A DNA stretch of 55,786 nt from Bacteroidota bacterium. GTDB taxonomy: Bacteria > Bacteroidota > Bacteroidia > Chitinophagales > Chitinophagaceae. Positions 23,269 through 31,139 of the stretch are shown one piece after another (within the stretch, counting starts at the first letter, position 1; each line of letters begins with the position of its first letter). The translations under genes were made by a program, and so were the position numbers. The notes under the pieces were generated by a model, which was not told the DNA's origin, ran no database searches, and worked only from the letters and a program-made list of their open reading frames with translations. The stretch is taken from positions 1-55,786 of the forward strand of contig JAFDYG010000500.1 in the NCBI GenBank assembly GCA_018267545.1, given 5' to 3'.

Positions 23269-23871
23269 TTATTTTATTAATTCATTCAGCTGCCCCGCTA
23301 TTACGGGGTTTGCTTTTATCAATCCCGTCAGTTGCTGCAGGCATTTATACTTCTTGTTTCTTACCACTTGCTCGTTTTCGTAGGGCAGGTGGTCGACTAT
23401 TTCTTTCATCGAGAGGTTCTCGTAGTAGAACAGGAGGAGCACTTTCTGACAGGCCTCTCCCAGCTGCAGGAGGAGGTCGCGCAGCTGCTGTTTCTGCTCG
23501 AGGTCGCCGATCTGGTGACTGACGTCCTGTTCTTCGTGGTCCCGGGTGGATTCGTATTGTTTCTCCCGGAAGCCGGCACGCTCCTTTTTCTTGAGGTCGT
23601 TGAACCAAACGTGTTTGGCGACTGAGGCAAGGAAGGTTTTGACGCTGGATTCCTGGCGGTATTTGCCTTTTTTGACCGTGTCGATAAAGGCGACTACTGT
23701 TTCCTGGAAGACGTCGTCTGCGTCCTGTTCGCTGCCACCATAGCTCATAATGAAAGATCTGGTAGCCCCGGAATATTGCTGATAAAGGAAGTGAATAGCT
23801 GGATTCAGGTCCTTTTCGCTACTAATGGCTGAGATTAGCTCAGCGTCGGTATATCTTTCCGCGACTTTCAT
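23269..23871 (-). CDS. ECF-type RNA polymerase sigma-70 factor
   Basis: The 200-residue protein has region 2 (LYQQYSGATRSFIMSYGG, DADDVFQETVVAFIDTV, SSVKTFLASVAKHVWFNDLKK) at about residues 28-100. Region 4 (LRDLLLQLGEACQKVLLLFYYENLSMKEIVDHLPYENEQVVRN as a helix-turn-helix) lies at about 128-175. It heads an operon with the membrane TPR protein and lies near the CHAT gene, so the three may form one envelope-sensing circuit. The promoter it reads is not evident. Confidence 0.9.
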   Translation of the reverse strand: MKVAERYTDAELISAISSEKDLNPAIHFLYQQYSGATRSFIMSYGGSEQDADDVFQETVVAFIDTVKKGKYRQESSVKTFLASVAKHVWFNDLKKKERAGFREKQYESTRDHEEQDVSHQIGDLEQKQQLRDLLLQLGEACQKVLLLFYYENLSMKEIVDHLPYENEQVVRNKKYKCLQQLTGLIKANPVIAGQLNELIK

Positions 23872-24035
23872 ATATTAGTAGGTTCTGAGAGAGGAATCGT
23901 AACCGTGTTAATAGAAAATTTGAGAATATTTTTTAATAGGTTGTATCTATTGAAACGTAAGAAGGCGGCTTGAATTGCATAATAATTGAAGTAAAGGCCT
24001 GATTGGTTGAATGTTAATTGGCTTTTTTACCCAGA

Positions 24036-24191
24036 AACCCCAGTTTTACGGTCGATCTGGACCGGGTTGAAGCGGCGGGTGGAAAGATCGTCGTTCCAAA
24101 GACGCAGATCTCGCCGGAGTATGGGCACATGGGGATTTTCCTCGATACCGAGGGGAATCGGGTCGGGCTGCACAGCGTGCCTAGTGTTTAA
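24036..24191 (+). pseudogene. C-terminal remnant of a VOC (glyoxalase/bleomycin-resistance) family protein
   Basis: The frame reads DLDRVEAAGGKIVVPKTQ, then SPEYGHMGIFLDTEGNRV and GLHS before TAA. This is the typical last metal-binding half-domain of VOC proteins, with the conserved F-x-D-x-E-G-N end. A stop codon lies in frame at 24015 and there is no N-terminal half, so the gene is truncated. It overlaps the S9 peptidase stop by 11 bp. The rest of 23872-24035 holds the sigma gene promoter region only. Confidence 0.7.
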
Positions 24192-26310
24192 TATACCGTT
24201 CGAAGAACTCGTAGGTCCGGAGCATCTGGTCCATGCGCTGGCGGTTATCGCCGCTGCGGGTGATCTCGTGCGTCGCGCCGGGATGGCGGACGTATTCGAC
24301 GGGACGGCCTAGTTCTTTCAGGCTGCGGAAGAGCATTTCGCCCTGGACGAAGCCGGTGCGGCGGTCGTTTTCCCCGTGGAAGATGATGAGAGGGGTGGTT
24401 ATGTTTGAGACGTAAGTGATAGGGGATTCGCGCTGGAGGATGGCCTTGGTCTCGCTTTCCCAGGGGTAGCCGCCGAAGTAGTTGGGGACGAGGCGCCAGG
24501 CGTTGCCTTCTCCGAAGAAGGTAGCCAGGTCGTAGACGCCGCGCTGTGCGCAGGCTGCTTTGAAGCGATGGTCGTGACCGACGATCCAGGCGACGAGGTA
24601 GCCGGCATAGGAGCCGCCGCTGACGACGAGTTTGGTTGTGTCGGCCCAGCCTTCGGCAACTGTTTTGTCGAGGACGGTCAGGACGTCGCTGGTGGGGCCG
24701 GTACCCCAGTCTTTTACGTTGGCTCGCAGGAAGTCGATGCCATAGCCGCCGGAGCCTCTCGGGTTGCAGTAGACGACGCCGTAGCCGCGGCTGCAGAAGT
24801 ATTGAAACTCGTGCCACATAGAGGCTTCGCCGGGCCCCCACATGGCGGAGGGGCCGCCGTGGATGTCCAATAAAAGAGGATACTTCTGTCCTGCGGTATA
24901 GTTGGTGGGTTTCATCACCCAGTATTCGATCGTTTCTCCAATATTGTTTTTGAATTCGTGCTTCTCGGGCAGGCTGAGGTTTCTTGTCGCCAGCCAGTCG
25001 GTGTTGAGGTGGGTTAGCTGTTTGGAGCTTTTCAGGCCGGGATCGGCGCTATAGAGCTCCGATGGGTCGGCTACTTCTGTACGGGAGAAGACGAGGCGCG
25101 CGCCTTTCAGGTCGAGTCCGCCTGTTCCGCTGTTATAGTCTGTCAGCTGTTCGAGCTTGTTCGTTGTTCTTGTGACCCGGTAGATGGGCGCGCCGCCGTT
25201 GGATTGGGCGGTGAAATAAAGATATTGTTCGTCCGGGCTCCAGATGGGGTTGCCGGTGCTGCGGTCGATGGGGATGATGGTGCGAGCGTCGGTTTTGCCG
25301 GTGGCAAGCGCCGCAAAGTCGGCGATGATCAGCTGCGGAATCGATACGAAGGAGGTAGGACCGGTTTGAAAGGAGAGCCAGCGGCCGGAGGGAGAAAGGC
25401 GGGGATTGTTGAAGGTCTTGCCTTTCTCGCCCAGCAGCAGGCGCAGGTTGCGGCCGTCGCGGTCGGCCAGGAGTATTTGGCTTTCGAGGGCGCGGTCGGG
25501 GTGCTGAGAGGAATCGATGTCGGCGCTGATGAGCAGGCTTTTGCCATCGGGCGTATAGTCGACGCTGTTATAGTCGTAGAAGCCGTGTGTGACGGCTACT
25601 GGTGTGGCGCCGGGTTGGAGGGATTGGGTAAACCACTGGTTGAAAGAGAAGTCGGGATTGACTTCCATCTCGTCCTGGAAGCTGAGACGGTCGATGACCT
25701 TTGCTTTCTTGTCGGTCACGTTGTTTTCGAGCCAGGCCCGGATTTCTTCGGGAGTGCCGTCGGGGTCGGGTTTGGCAGAGGATAGCTGGAATGGGCTGCC
25801 GGGTTTTTCGAAGGGCCAGCGAGGGCCTTCGTGGGTAGGATTCAGGATGGAGTCCTTTATCAGCTCTTTCATGCCGATATGGGATGAGAAGAGCAGCTCC
25901 TTGCCGTCGGGGGACCATTTGGGCGAGGCTGCGCCGTAGCGGAAGTGAGTGAGCTGGGTGGCTTCGCCGCCGTTGAAGGACAGTAGGAAGATCTGGGGTT
26001 TACCGTCTACGGCGCGGACGAAGGCGAGCTGTTTGCCGTCGGTGCTCCAGCAGGGCTGGGTGGCGTTGTCTTTGGATGTTAGCTGTCGGGGAGGAGTAGA
26101 GCCGTCGGTTGCGGCCAGGTATATCTGTGTGTTGTATTTATAGTCGGGTTCGATGCTGGTCATAGTGTAGGCTGCTTGGGAGCCGTCTTTGTTGAGGCGG
26201 ACTTCTCCGATGGATTTTATTTTGAGAAGGTCGGAGACTTTGATGGGTTCTTTTGTTTGAGCATGGGCTGCGGATGCTAATAGGATGAAAAGGACTGAGG
26301 CTCTGTTCAT
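24181..26310 (-). CDS. Secreted S9-family peptidase (prolyl oligopeptidase / dipeptidyl-peptidase V type)
   Basis: This 709-residue protein has a signal peptide (MNRASVLFILLASAAHAQ), a beta-propeller of TolB/WD-like repeats over about residues 30-410 (SPKWSPDGKELLFSSH, NPIWSPDEQYLYFTA) and an S9 hydrolase domain. The nucleophile is in SGGSYAGYLVAW, the acid in IFHGENDRRTG and the histidine in HPGATHEI. It probably cleaves short peptides in the periplasm. It is monocistronic, with a VOC gene remnant at its 3' end. Confidence 0.9.
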   Translation of the reverse strand: MNRASVLFILLASAAHAQTKEPIKVSDLLKIKSIGEVRLNKDGSQAAYTMTSIEPDYKYNTQIYLAATDGSTPPRQLTSKDNATQPCWSTDGKQLAFVRAVDGKPQIFLLSFNGGEATQLTHFRYGAASPKWSPDGKELLFSSHIGMKELIKDSILNPTHEGPRWPFEKPGSPFQLSSAKPDPDGTPEEIRAWLENNVTDKKAKVIDRLSFQDEMEVNPDFSFNQWFTQSLQPGATPVAVTHGFYDYNSVDYTPDGKSLLISADIDSSQHPDRALESQILLADRDGRNLRLLLGEKGKTFNNPRLSPSGRWLSFQTGPTSFVSIPQLIIADFAALATGKTDARTIIPIDRSTGNPIWSPDEQYLYFTAQSNGGAPIYRVTRTTNKLEQLTDYNSGTGGLDLKGARLVFSRTEVADPSELYSADPGLKSSKQLTHLNTDWLATRNLSLPEKHEFKNNIGETIEYWVMKPTNYTAGQKYPLLLDIHGGPSAMWGPGEASMWHEFQYFCSRGYGVVYCNPRGSGGYGIDFLRANVKDWGTGPTSDVLTVLDKTVAEGWADTTKLVVSGGSYAGYLVAWIVGHDHRFKAACAQRGVYDLATFFGEGNAWRLVPNYFGGYPWESETKAILQRESPITYVSNITTPLIIFHGENDRRTGFVQGEMLFRSLKELGRPVEYVRHPGATHEITRSGDNRQRMDQMLRTYEFFERYIKH

Positions 26311-26373
26311 GTGTTAGATTTGGAACCTCAACCTACGAAAAAAATGGTTTTGTCGGGTGAAAAATCGGCTTCG

Positions 26374-27345
26374 TCAGAAGGCGATTTTGCTGAAGGGTAT
26401 GCCTGCGGTGACGCCTACTGTCGTGGTGGGGTCGTTGAAGCGGACCTGGAATTCGAAGGTGCAGGCAGGGTCGGCTTTTTTGTCGATCAGGACGATGGGA
26501 AGGCCGATATAGGCAGTGGTGACGTGATAGGGACCGAAGTTTTGCTGAAGCGCACCGCTCAGGCCGAAGTGGGAGGTATGGGGGAGGTAGACGAAGCGTG
26601 CGCCGAGGGATGGGGTGAGGAAGTCTTTATTTATTTGGGCGTCGCCGGCAACGGTGAGATATAGCCGGCCCCAATGGGAGCTTTCCCAGAAGCGGGTGTG
26701 ACTGAGGTTGGCGTGCAGGGGATAGAAGGTTTGTTTTGTGGAGTCTTTTTGAGTGAGGAAGGGGACGTAGAGGCTGGCGCTGGTCCAGTTGAGAGTGATG
26801 AGCTGGTAGGCGGAAGTGTTAGCCAGGGCGTGGGCCTGGAAGAGGGCATCGTCGTAGATGGATTGGTCTTTGGGGGCCGTATAGATGGCGTTTTGTGGAG
26901 GTGTGGGAGGAAGGACGATGGCGCGCACGGAGTCCATGGTCTTTTTTTGACCGGGGGTATAGCGGGTGCGTGGTTTTGAAAGCCAGGTTTGTTTGACGAG
27001 GCCGCCGAGCTGGTTGGTCTCGGGGTAGCGGATGTTGGCCTGGATGCCGATCGAGGTGAAGTTTCTAATGGGGTCGTCTTGGCCGGAGGACTGGCGGAGG
27101 TTGTGATAGATGGCGATGTTGCCGTCGGAGTTTAGAGTGACGGAATTTTTGTAGAGGGTAAGGTCGTTGGGGGTAGAGAGGTGGTAGCCGATGGCGTTTG
27201 CCAGGAAAATGTTCATGGCGCGATGGGACACGAGGGCGGAGTCCTGGGCTTGCAGGTGGATGGCCGTGATGGCGAATGCGACGATCAGCAGGAGGCGAGG
27301 CGTTTGTGGCCGGCCGGGGACTATATGACTTTGTCTAGTCCCCAT
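26374..27345 (-). CDS. Exported beta-rich protein, possible outer-membrane barrel, unknown function
   Basis: This 323-residue protein has a hydrophobic export segment (LLLIVAFAITAIHLQAQ, residues about 18-34). Alternating beta-strand patterns and aromatic ends (GRLYLTVAGDAQI, HFGLSGALQQNFG, VGVTAGIPFSKIAF) suggest a barrel-type surface protein. I recognise no family. Its start overlaps the end of the FAD oxidase gene by 25 bp, so translation may be coupled; the operon order is Bor-like lipoprotein, FAD oxidase, this gene. Confidence 0.65.
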   Translation of the reverse strand: MGTRQSHIVPGRPQTPRLLLIVAFAITAIHLQAQDSALVSHRAMNIFLANAIGYHLSTPNDLTLYKNSVTLNSDGNIAIYHNLRQSSGQDDPIRNFTSIGIQANIRYPETNQLGGLVKQTWLSKPRTRYTPGQKKTMDSVRAIVLPPTPPQNAIYTAPKDQSIYDDALFQAHALANTSAYQLITLNWTSASLYVPFLTQKDSTKQTFYPLHANLSHTRFWESSHWGRLYLTVAGDAQINKDFLTPSLGARFVYLPHTSHFGLSGALQQNFGPYHVTTAYIGLPIVLIDKKADPACTFEFQVRFNDPTTTVGVTAGIPFSKIAF

Positions 27346-28838
27346 TTCTGTATAGTCGCGTTGGTAAAGACTTTTCGCGTGTCGTCGCTGTCGAGCAGCT
27401 TGTTGCGGGCGGCGATCCAGGCGTTGGCGTCGTCGCCGTACATGCGGGTGATGCGGCCGAAGTCCAGCTCGTTGATCTTGCCCCAGTGGAAGGTAAAAGG
27501 GATGTTGTTGTCTTCGAGCAGCTTCCAGGCCTTGGTGTAGAAGGCGTAGGTTTCGTTGGAGAAGGTTGCGTCGAGCTCGAGGACGCAGGTGAAGGGGAAG
27601 CGGGTGAAGGCGAGCTTTGCGTTGGACTTTTTGATGAAGCGGTAGGCGAAGAGGCCTGCGAAGGGGCCGTCGGTTTTGTTGAGGGCGAGGAGGAGCTCGG
27701 TTGCCTTGCCGATTTGTTCGATGGGGATGCCGATGGCGGCGCTTAGGAGCTTACCGTGCAGGGTGGTATTGTCGAAGATCTCGCTGAGGATGCCGAATTG
27801 TTTGGTGTAGGGGGTGAGAGCTCCGGCGAGGAGCTTGTTCACCAATGGTGGAACCAGGGATGGGAGGACGGCAGCCATCTTGCCGATGAAGCAGGGGGCG
27901 TCGTCTCCGGGGCCGAGGCCATCGGCATTGCGGACGGGAGGGGTATAGCCGGCCTTGAAGGGGCGTTTGTACATGGTAGTGACATAGGCGCCGTTGTCGA
28001 GGTCGTAGGGGTTGATCTGGACCGCGAAGTGATAGGGGCGTTCGGTTCCGCAGGGGAGATTTTTTGCCTTGGTAAAGTCGAGGGTATGCATCAGGTTTTT
28101 GATGTTGTCGTCGTAGGGCATGCGGGACATATAAGTCTCGAGCAGGTAGATGTCTTCGGTTTCGATCATTACGCCGTGGACGATGCCGAAGCTGCCGAAG
28201 CAGACGAGGGCGGCGTTGAAGAGGTCGTCGTCTTGTACGAGCTCGGTTTGCAGGCTTTTTATAAAAGCGGGGGCGGCGACAGGATTGGATTTTCTTTCCA
28301 GCCAGATGTGGCGGGTGGGGCCGACGATGATGTGGAGGCCCACGACGAAATCCTGGACGGCGCCGGTGTCGAAGGCGGAGCCGTGGGCGCCGGTCGCGGT
28401 GACTCCGGCGATGGTTTGGCCGTTACTCGCGCCGGAGGCTTTTAATGAAAGGTTCCGGGTGCGGAGGAAGCGGCTGATCTCCCAGACGCCGTTGCCGCAC
28501 TGGGCGAGGAACAGCTTGCTTACGTCTCCTTTATAATTGCGTCTTACGTTCTTCTTCGACAGGTCGAACATAATGTTGAGCGGCTTGGTGTCGATCATGA
28601 TGCCGGCTTCGGCGGCGGCGATCTTTGTCCAGGACCAGCCGGAGCCGAGGGCGCGAAGGGGGACTTTGGCGGCGATGGCTTCGGCGATGATCTGCTGGAG
28701 CCCTTTGGTCGTGTCGATATAGGCTTCCAGGGGACCGAGCATGGGGTCGTTGCCCAGGGTGTATAAATCCTTTATTTGCTGGGTGAAGGTTTCATGCCTG
28801 TTCTCCCAGGTGCTAAAGCCTGTTTTGATGATTTTCAT
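27321..28838 (-). CDS. FAD-linked oxidase (VAO/PCMH family, sugar-lactone-oxidase-like)
   Basis: From ATG 28838 the 505-residue protein has a PCMH FAD-binding domain: ALGSGWSWTKIAAAEAG, the long FLAQCGNGVWEISRFLR segment, and ASNGQTIAGVTATGAHGSAF followed by VQDFVVGLHIIVG. These match vanillyl-alcohol-oxidase-type flavoproteins such as aldonolactone oxidases. The substrate is unknown and I see no signal peptide. The start was set after the Bor-like gene's stop (11 bp gap); an ATG at 28910 would overlap that gene. It is the middle gene of a three-gene operon. Confidence 0.82.
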   Translation of the reverse strand: MKIIKTGFSTWENRHETFTQQIKDLYTLGNDPMLGPLEAYIDTTKGLQQIIAEAIAAKVPLRALGSGWSWTKIAAAEAGIMIDTKPLNIMFDLSKKNVRRNYKGDVSKLFLAQCGNGVWEISRFLRTRNLSLKASGASNGQTIAGVTATGAHGSAFDTGAVQDFVVGLHIIVGPTRHIWLERKSNPVAAPAFIKSLQTELVQDDDLFNAALVCFGSFGIVHGVMIETEDIYLLETYMSRMPYDDNIKNLMHTLDFTKAKNLPCGTERPYHFAVQINPYDLDNGAYVTTMYKRPFKAGYTPPVRNADGLGPGDDAPCFIGKMAAVLPSLVPPLVNKLLAGALTPYTKQFGILSEIFDNTTLHGKLLSAAIGIPIEQIGKATELLLALNKTDGPFAGLFAYRFIKKSNAKLAFTRFPFTCVLELDATFSNETYAFYTKAWKLLEDNNIPFTFHWGKINELDFGRITRMYGDDANAWIAARNKLLDSDDTRKVFTNATIQKWGLDKVI

Positions 28839-28849
28839 GATGGATGTTT

Positions 28850-29167
28850 TTAGAGATGTCCGGTTACCTGGCAGGGCTTGCTGCATTTGTATTCGAGCTT
28901 CATCGGGCACCAGATGCCGAGGGTGGCGACGGTGATGAGGGCGAAGCCGAAGTTGTGCTTTACCTGGACGAGGGCGACGCCGTTGACGTTGAGGGAGTCG
29001 CAGAGGGGCGTGGCGATTTCTTTTGGACTTTGGGCGAGGCCCCAGAAGAAAGAATGTGCGGTAACTGTTTGGAATTCGGAGCCCGGCTGGGCGTGGGTGG
29101 CGATGCGGTAGCTGTAGCAGCTGGTCATAAGCAGAAACGCTGGCGCGAGCAATAGCAGGCGACCCAT
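28850..29167 (-). CDS. Bor-like lipoprotein
   Basis: From ATG 29167 the 105-residue protein has a lipobox (LLLAPAFLLMTSCYSY). The body resembles Bor/Iss-type lipoproteins: AHSFFWGLAQS, CDSLNVNGVALVQVKHNFGFALITVATLGIW and a C-terminal CPMKLEYKCSKPC. Lambda Bor is a lysogeny-expressed serum-resistance lipoprotein, but chromosomal homologues without phage context are common. An ATG at 29194 is an alternative start. It heads the operon with the FAD oxidase. Confidence 0.65.
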   Translation of the reverse strand: MGRLLLLAPAFLLMTSCYSYRIATHAQPGSEFQTVTAHSFFWGLAQSPKEIATPLCDSLNVNGVALVQVKHNFGFALITVATLGIWCPMKLEYKCSKPCQVTGHL

Positions 29168-29230
29168 TGAGGAGTAATGGTGTTGCATATACAAGGAATT
29201 ACTTGAAGGTATAAGTAATTCATTATATGG

Positions 29231-29273
29231 CCAATCCCCCGAAAGTAGTATTCTACTTTTTCCGGGGGATTGG
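29231..29273 (-). terminator. Strong hairpin terminator of the 333-residue exported protein gene
   Basis: CCAATCCCCCG-AAAGTAG pairs with CTACTTTTT-CCGGGGGATTGG around a 4-nt loop, with only a small bulge. It lies about 55 bp downstream of the stop codon on the minus strand. Confidence 0.75.
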
Positions 29274-29325
29274 GGAGTTTGCGAGAGGTGTGTTATTCGG
29301 GCCCTGGTTGTAGTGTGAGTGGTTG

Positions 29326-30327
29326 TTATTTTCCGAGGAAGTCCCGCAGCTGGCTGGATTTGAACTGCTGGGTGAACTGTTGGTCCAGGGCTACGGCCTT
29401 GGGGTCTTCGGGGTTGTAGCGCCAGCAGACGAGGAAGAACTGGGCCTTTTCGTTGCCGAGTCCGGGGTTGACGAAACTTGCGTTGGGTTGGACCAGCATG
29501 CTGCCGTCGGGGAGGGTAGCGGGTTTTGTAAGCTCGGCGGCGGGTTGACGCAGGAGGCTGTCGAGGTTGGTGATGGCGTCGTCGAAGTCGGTAGTTTCTT
29601 TTTTGATTTTATCCTTTTGATACTCCTCGTCGGTCTGATAATTCCTGAGGAATTGACGCATGCGGAATTCGCGGTCGGTGCCGGAGTAGGTATTGTTCAG
29701 CTGGTCGATGGTGGCTTTCTTCTCTGCTTCCTGAACGGCGAGGGAACGGATGGGCAACTGGGCCTTGATGTTTTCGATGATCCGGTTCTTTTCGGCCAGG
29801 AAGGAGGTGCGGGTTTCCTGTAAGTAGTCTTTTTGAGTCAGGGGGGTATAAGGGAGGTTACCGTTATCGGAAGTAACGAGCCAGAACTTCAGGCGGGTGG
29901 TGGAACCTTCGGGTGTGAGCTCGAAGTAAGGAACGTCGGCCGTAGTAGAAGAAGCCGGGTGGAGGGTCATATAGCCGCGTCCGTTGGCCTGGATCGACTG
30001 GAGCATGGGGCTCATGTCATTTGCCATAATAAGAAGGTCGGCGGCATTGTGTGAAGCGTCGGAGCTATCGTAAAAGCTACAGGAGAGACCGAAGCGGTTC
30101 ATGGCGCTGGACTTGTCAGCGGAATATTCTCCGTGCCATACGGGATTGTAGCCGTCGATAAACAGGGCGGAATCTTGAAGGAAGCCAGCGAGGGATTCGG
30201 TAGTCGTCTTCATTTTCTCCAGCGAAGCGCGGGGAATTTTACCGTTGATGCGGTCTTGTTGTTTCTCCCATTGTTGAGACTTGGGCAGAACGAGGACTAG
30301 AGATAAAAGGGCGTAGAACGGATTCAT
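29326..30327 (-). CDS. Exported protein of unknown function
   Basis: This 333-residue protein has a short hydrophobic N terminus (FYALLSLVLVLP) that may be a weak signal peptide. It has two helical charged stretches (residues about 20-45, and about 170-245 with EEYQKDKIKKETTDFDD) and a beta-rich middle (GRGYMTLHPASST). I recognise no family. It is flanked by a terminator downstream and the haemoglobin gene upstream, and appears monocistronic. Confidence 0.7.
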   Translation of the reverse strand: MNPFYALLSLVLVLPKSQQWEKQQDRINGKIPRASLEKMKTTTESLAGFLQDSALFIDGYNPVWHGEYSADKSSAMNRFGLSCSFYDSSDASHNAADLLIMANDMSPMLQSIQANGRGYMTLHPASSTTADVPYFELTPEGSTTRLKFWLVTSDNGNLPYTPLTQKDYLQETRTSFLAEKNRIIENIKAQLPIRSLAVQEAEKKATIDQLNNTYSGTDREFRMRQFLRNYQTDEEYQKDKIKKETTDFDDAITNLDSLLRQPAAELTKPATLPDGSMLVQPNASFVNPGLGNEKAQFFLVCWRYNPEDPKAVALDQQFTQQFKSSQLRDFLGK

Positions 30328-30490
30328 GGTCGTTTTCTTTAGGGTTAAGATTGACCATAGGATTAATTGGGACTATTTCGATAGGTAGGTGTTTTCTTTA
30401 AGGCAAGGGGTTTGCCAAAAATGTATATTGTTGGATTGTAGGCAATTGTATGTTTGGTGGGTTGGGTAGTCGTTCCCAGGGCGGGAATAC

Positions 30491-30853
30491 TTATTCCCGC
30501 ATTTGAAATATGCGGCTGGAGAAGATGCGGGCGACGGTGCTGGCTTTTTGCATTGCTTCGGCGGCTACGGGGCCGGTAAAGTTTTCGGTGAGGGTTTGCA
30601 TAAACAAGTGCAGCCAGCGGTCAAAGTGTTCGGATTCGACGGGCAGGTCGATGTGTTTGGAGAAGGGGTGGCCGGAGTAGCCTTTTTCGCCGAACAGGGC
30701 CATGTTCCAAAAGTTGTACATGGTGTCGAGGTGGGGCTGCCAGTCGTGGATGCGGGAGGAGAAGACGGGGCCGAGGAGCTCGTCGGCGCGTACTTTTGTA
30801 TAGAAATTGTCGACGAGAAGTTTGATGTCGTCGAGGTTTGTTATGTCTTTCAT
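30491..30853 (-). CDS. Group III truncated haemoglobin
   Basis: The 120-residue protein carries group III signatures: VDNFYTKVRADELLGPVF, DWQPHLDTMYNFWNMALFG, SGHPFSKHIDLP and EHFDRWLHLF with the probable proximal His76. Group III globins are tied to peroxide, oxygen or nitric-oxide handling. An exact -7 box lies four bases before the ATG, and a perfect 12-bp inverted repeat covers its -33 region, so it is probably under tight repression. Confidence 0.9.
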   Translation of the reverse strand: MKDITNLDDIKLLVDNFYTKVRADELLGPVFSSRIHDWQPHLDTMYNFWNMALFGEKGYSGHPFSKHIDLPVESEHFDRWLHLFMQTLTENFTGPVAAEAMQKASTVARIFSSRIFQMRE

Positions 30854-30857
30854 GATG

Positions 30858-30865
30858 CAAAGGTA
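30858..30865 (-). promoter_or_regulatory. -7 box TACCTTTG of the truncated haemoglobin gene
   Basis: This exact TAnnTTTG match on the minus strand is separated from ATG 30853 by four bases, implying a leaderless transcript. Confidence 0.6.
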
Positions 30866-30874
30866 GGATGATTT

Positions 30875-30902
30875 TAATAAAAGACAAAAATGTCTTTTAT
30901 TA
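30875..30902. promoter_or_regulatory. Operator-like perfect palindrome TAATAAAAGACA-AAAA-TGTCTTTTATTA
   Basis: Two 12-bp arms match perfectly around a 4-bp spacer. The site overlaps the -33 region of the haemoglobin promoter and lies just upstream of the presumed metE leader promoter, so one dimeric regulator could control both directions. The shape fits Rrf2/NsrR-like or Crp-type sites, but the regulator cannot be named from sequence. Confidence 0.7.
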
Positions 30903-30923
30903 TGTTTGTGAGAATTCCCTACC

Positions 30924-30935
30924 TTCGCCGGCGAA
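30924..30935. promoter_or_regulatory. Palindrome TTCGCCGGCGAA at the metE leader start
   Basis: This perfect 12-bp palindrome overlaps the near-consensus -7 box TACCTTCG (30920-30927). It could be a second operator or the first hairpin of the leader RNA. Confidence 0.4.
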
Positions 30936-30956
30936 AGCTCTTTTATTTACTTCACC

Positions 30957-31121
30957 GATGAAGGTCCCCGGTTAACGCCCGGGGTTAATAGGGAATTGTG
31001 TGTAAATCACAAGCTGTCCCGCAACTGTAAGTAACAAATGGTTTTTGCCAATGTAGTCCACTGCCTAGCCCGAAAGGTGGGAAGGACGGCAAGAATGTTA
31101 CGAGCCAGGAGACCTGCCTTT
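30957..31121 (+). ncRNA. Cobalamin riboswitch upstream of metE
   Basis: The leader contains the B12-box elements in order: GGTTAACGCCCGGGG, AATAGGGAAT, GCTGTCCCGCAACTGTAA, CCACTG with GGGAAGGACGGC, and GAGCCAGGAGACCTGCC closing the P1 stem with GAAGGTC. It ends about 20 bases before ATG 31140, so cobalamin probably blocks translation or elongation of metE. Boundaries are approximate. Confidence 0.93.
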
Positions 31122-31139
31122 GTCTAAAAATGCAAAGTT

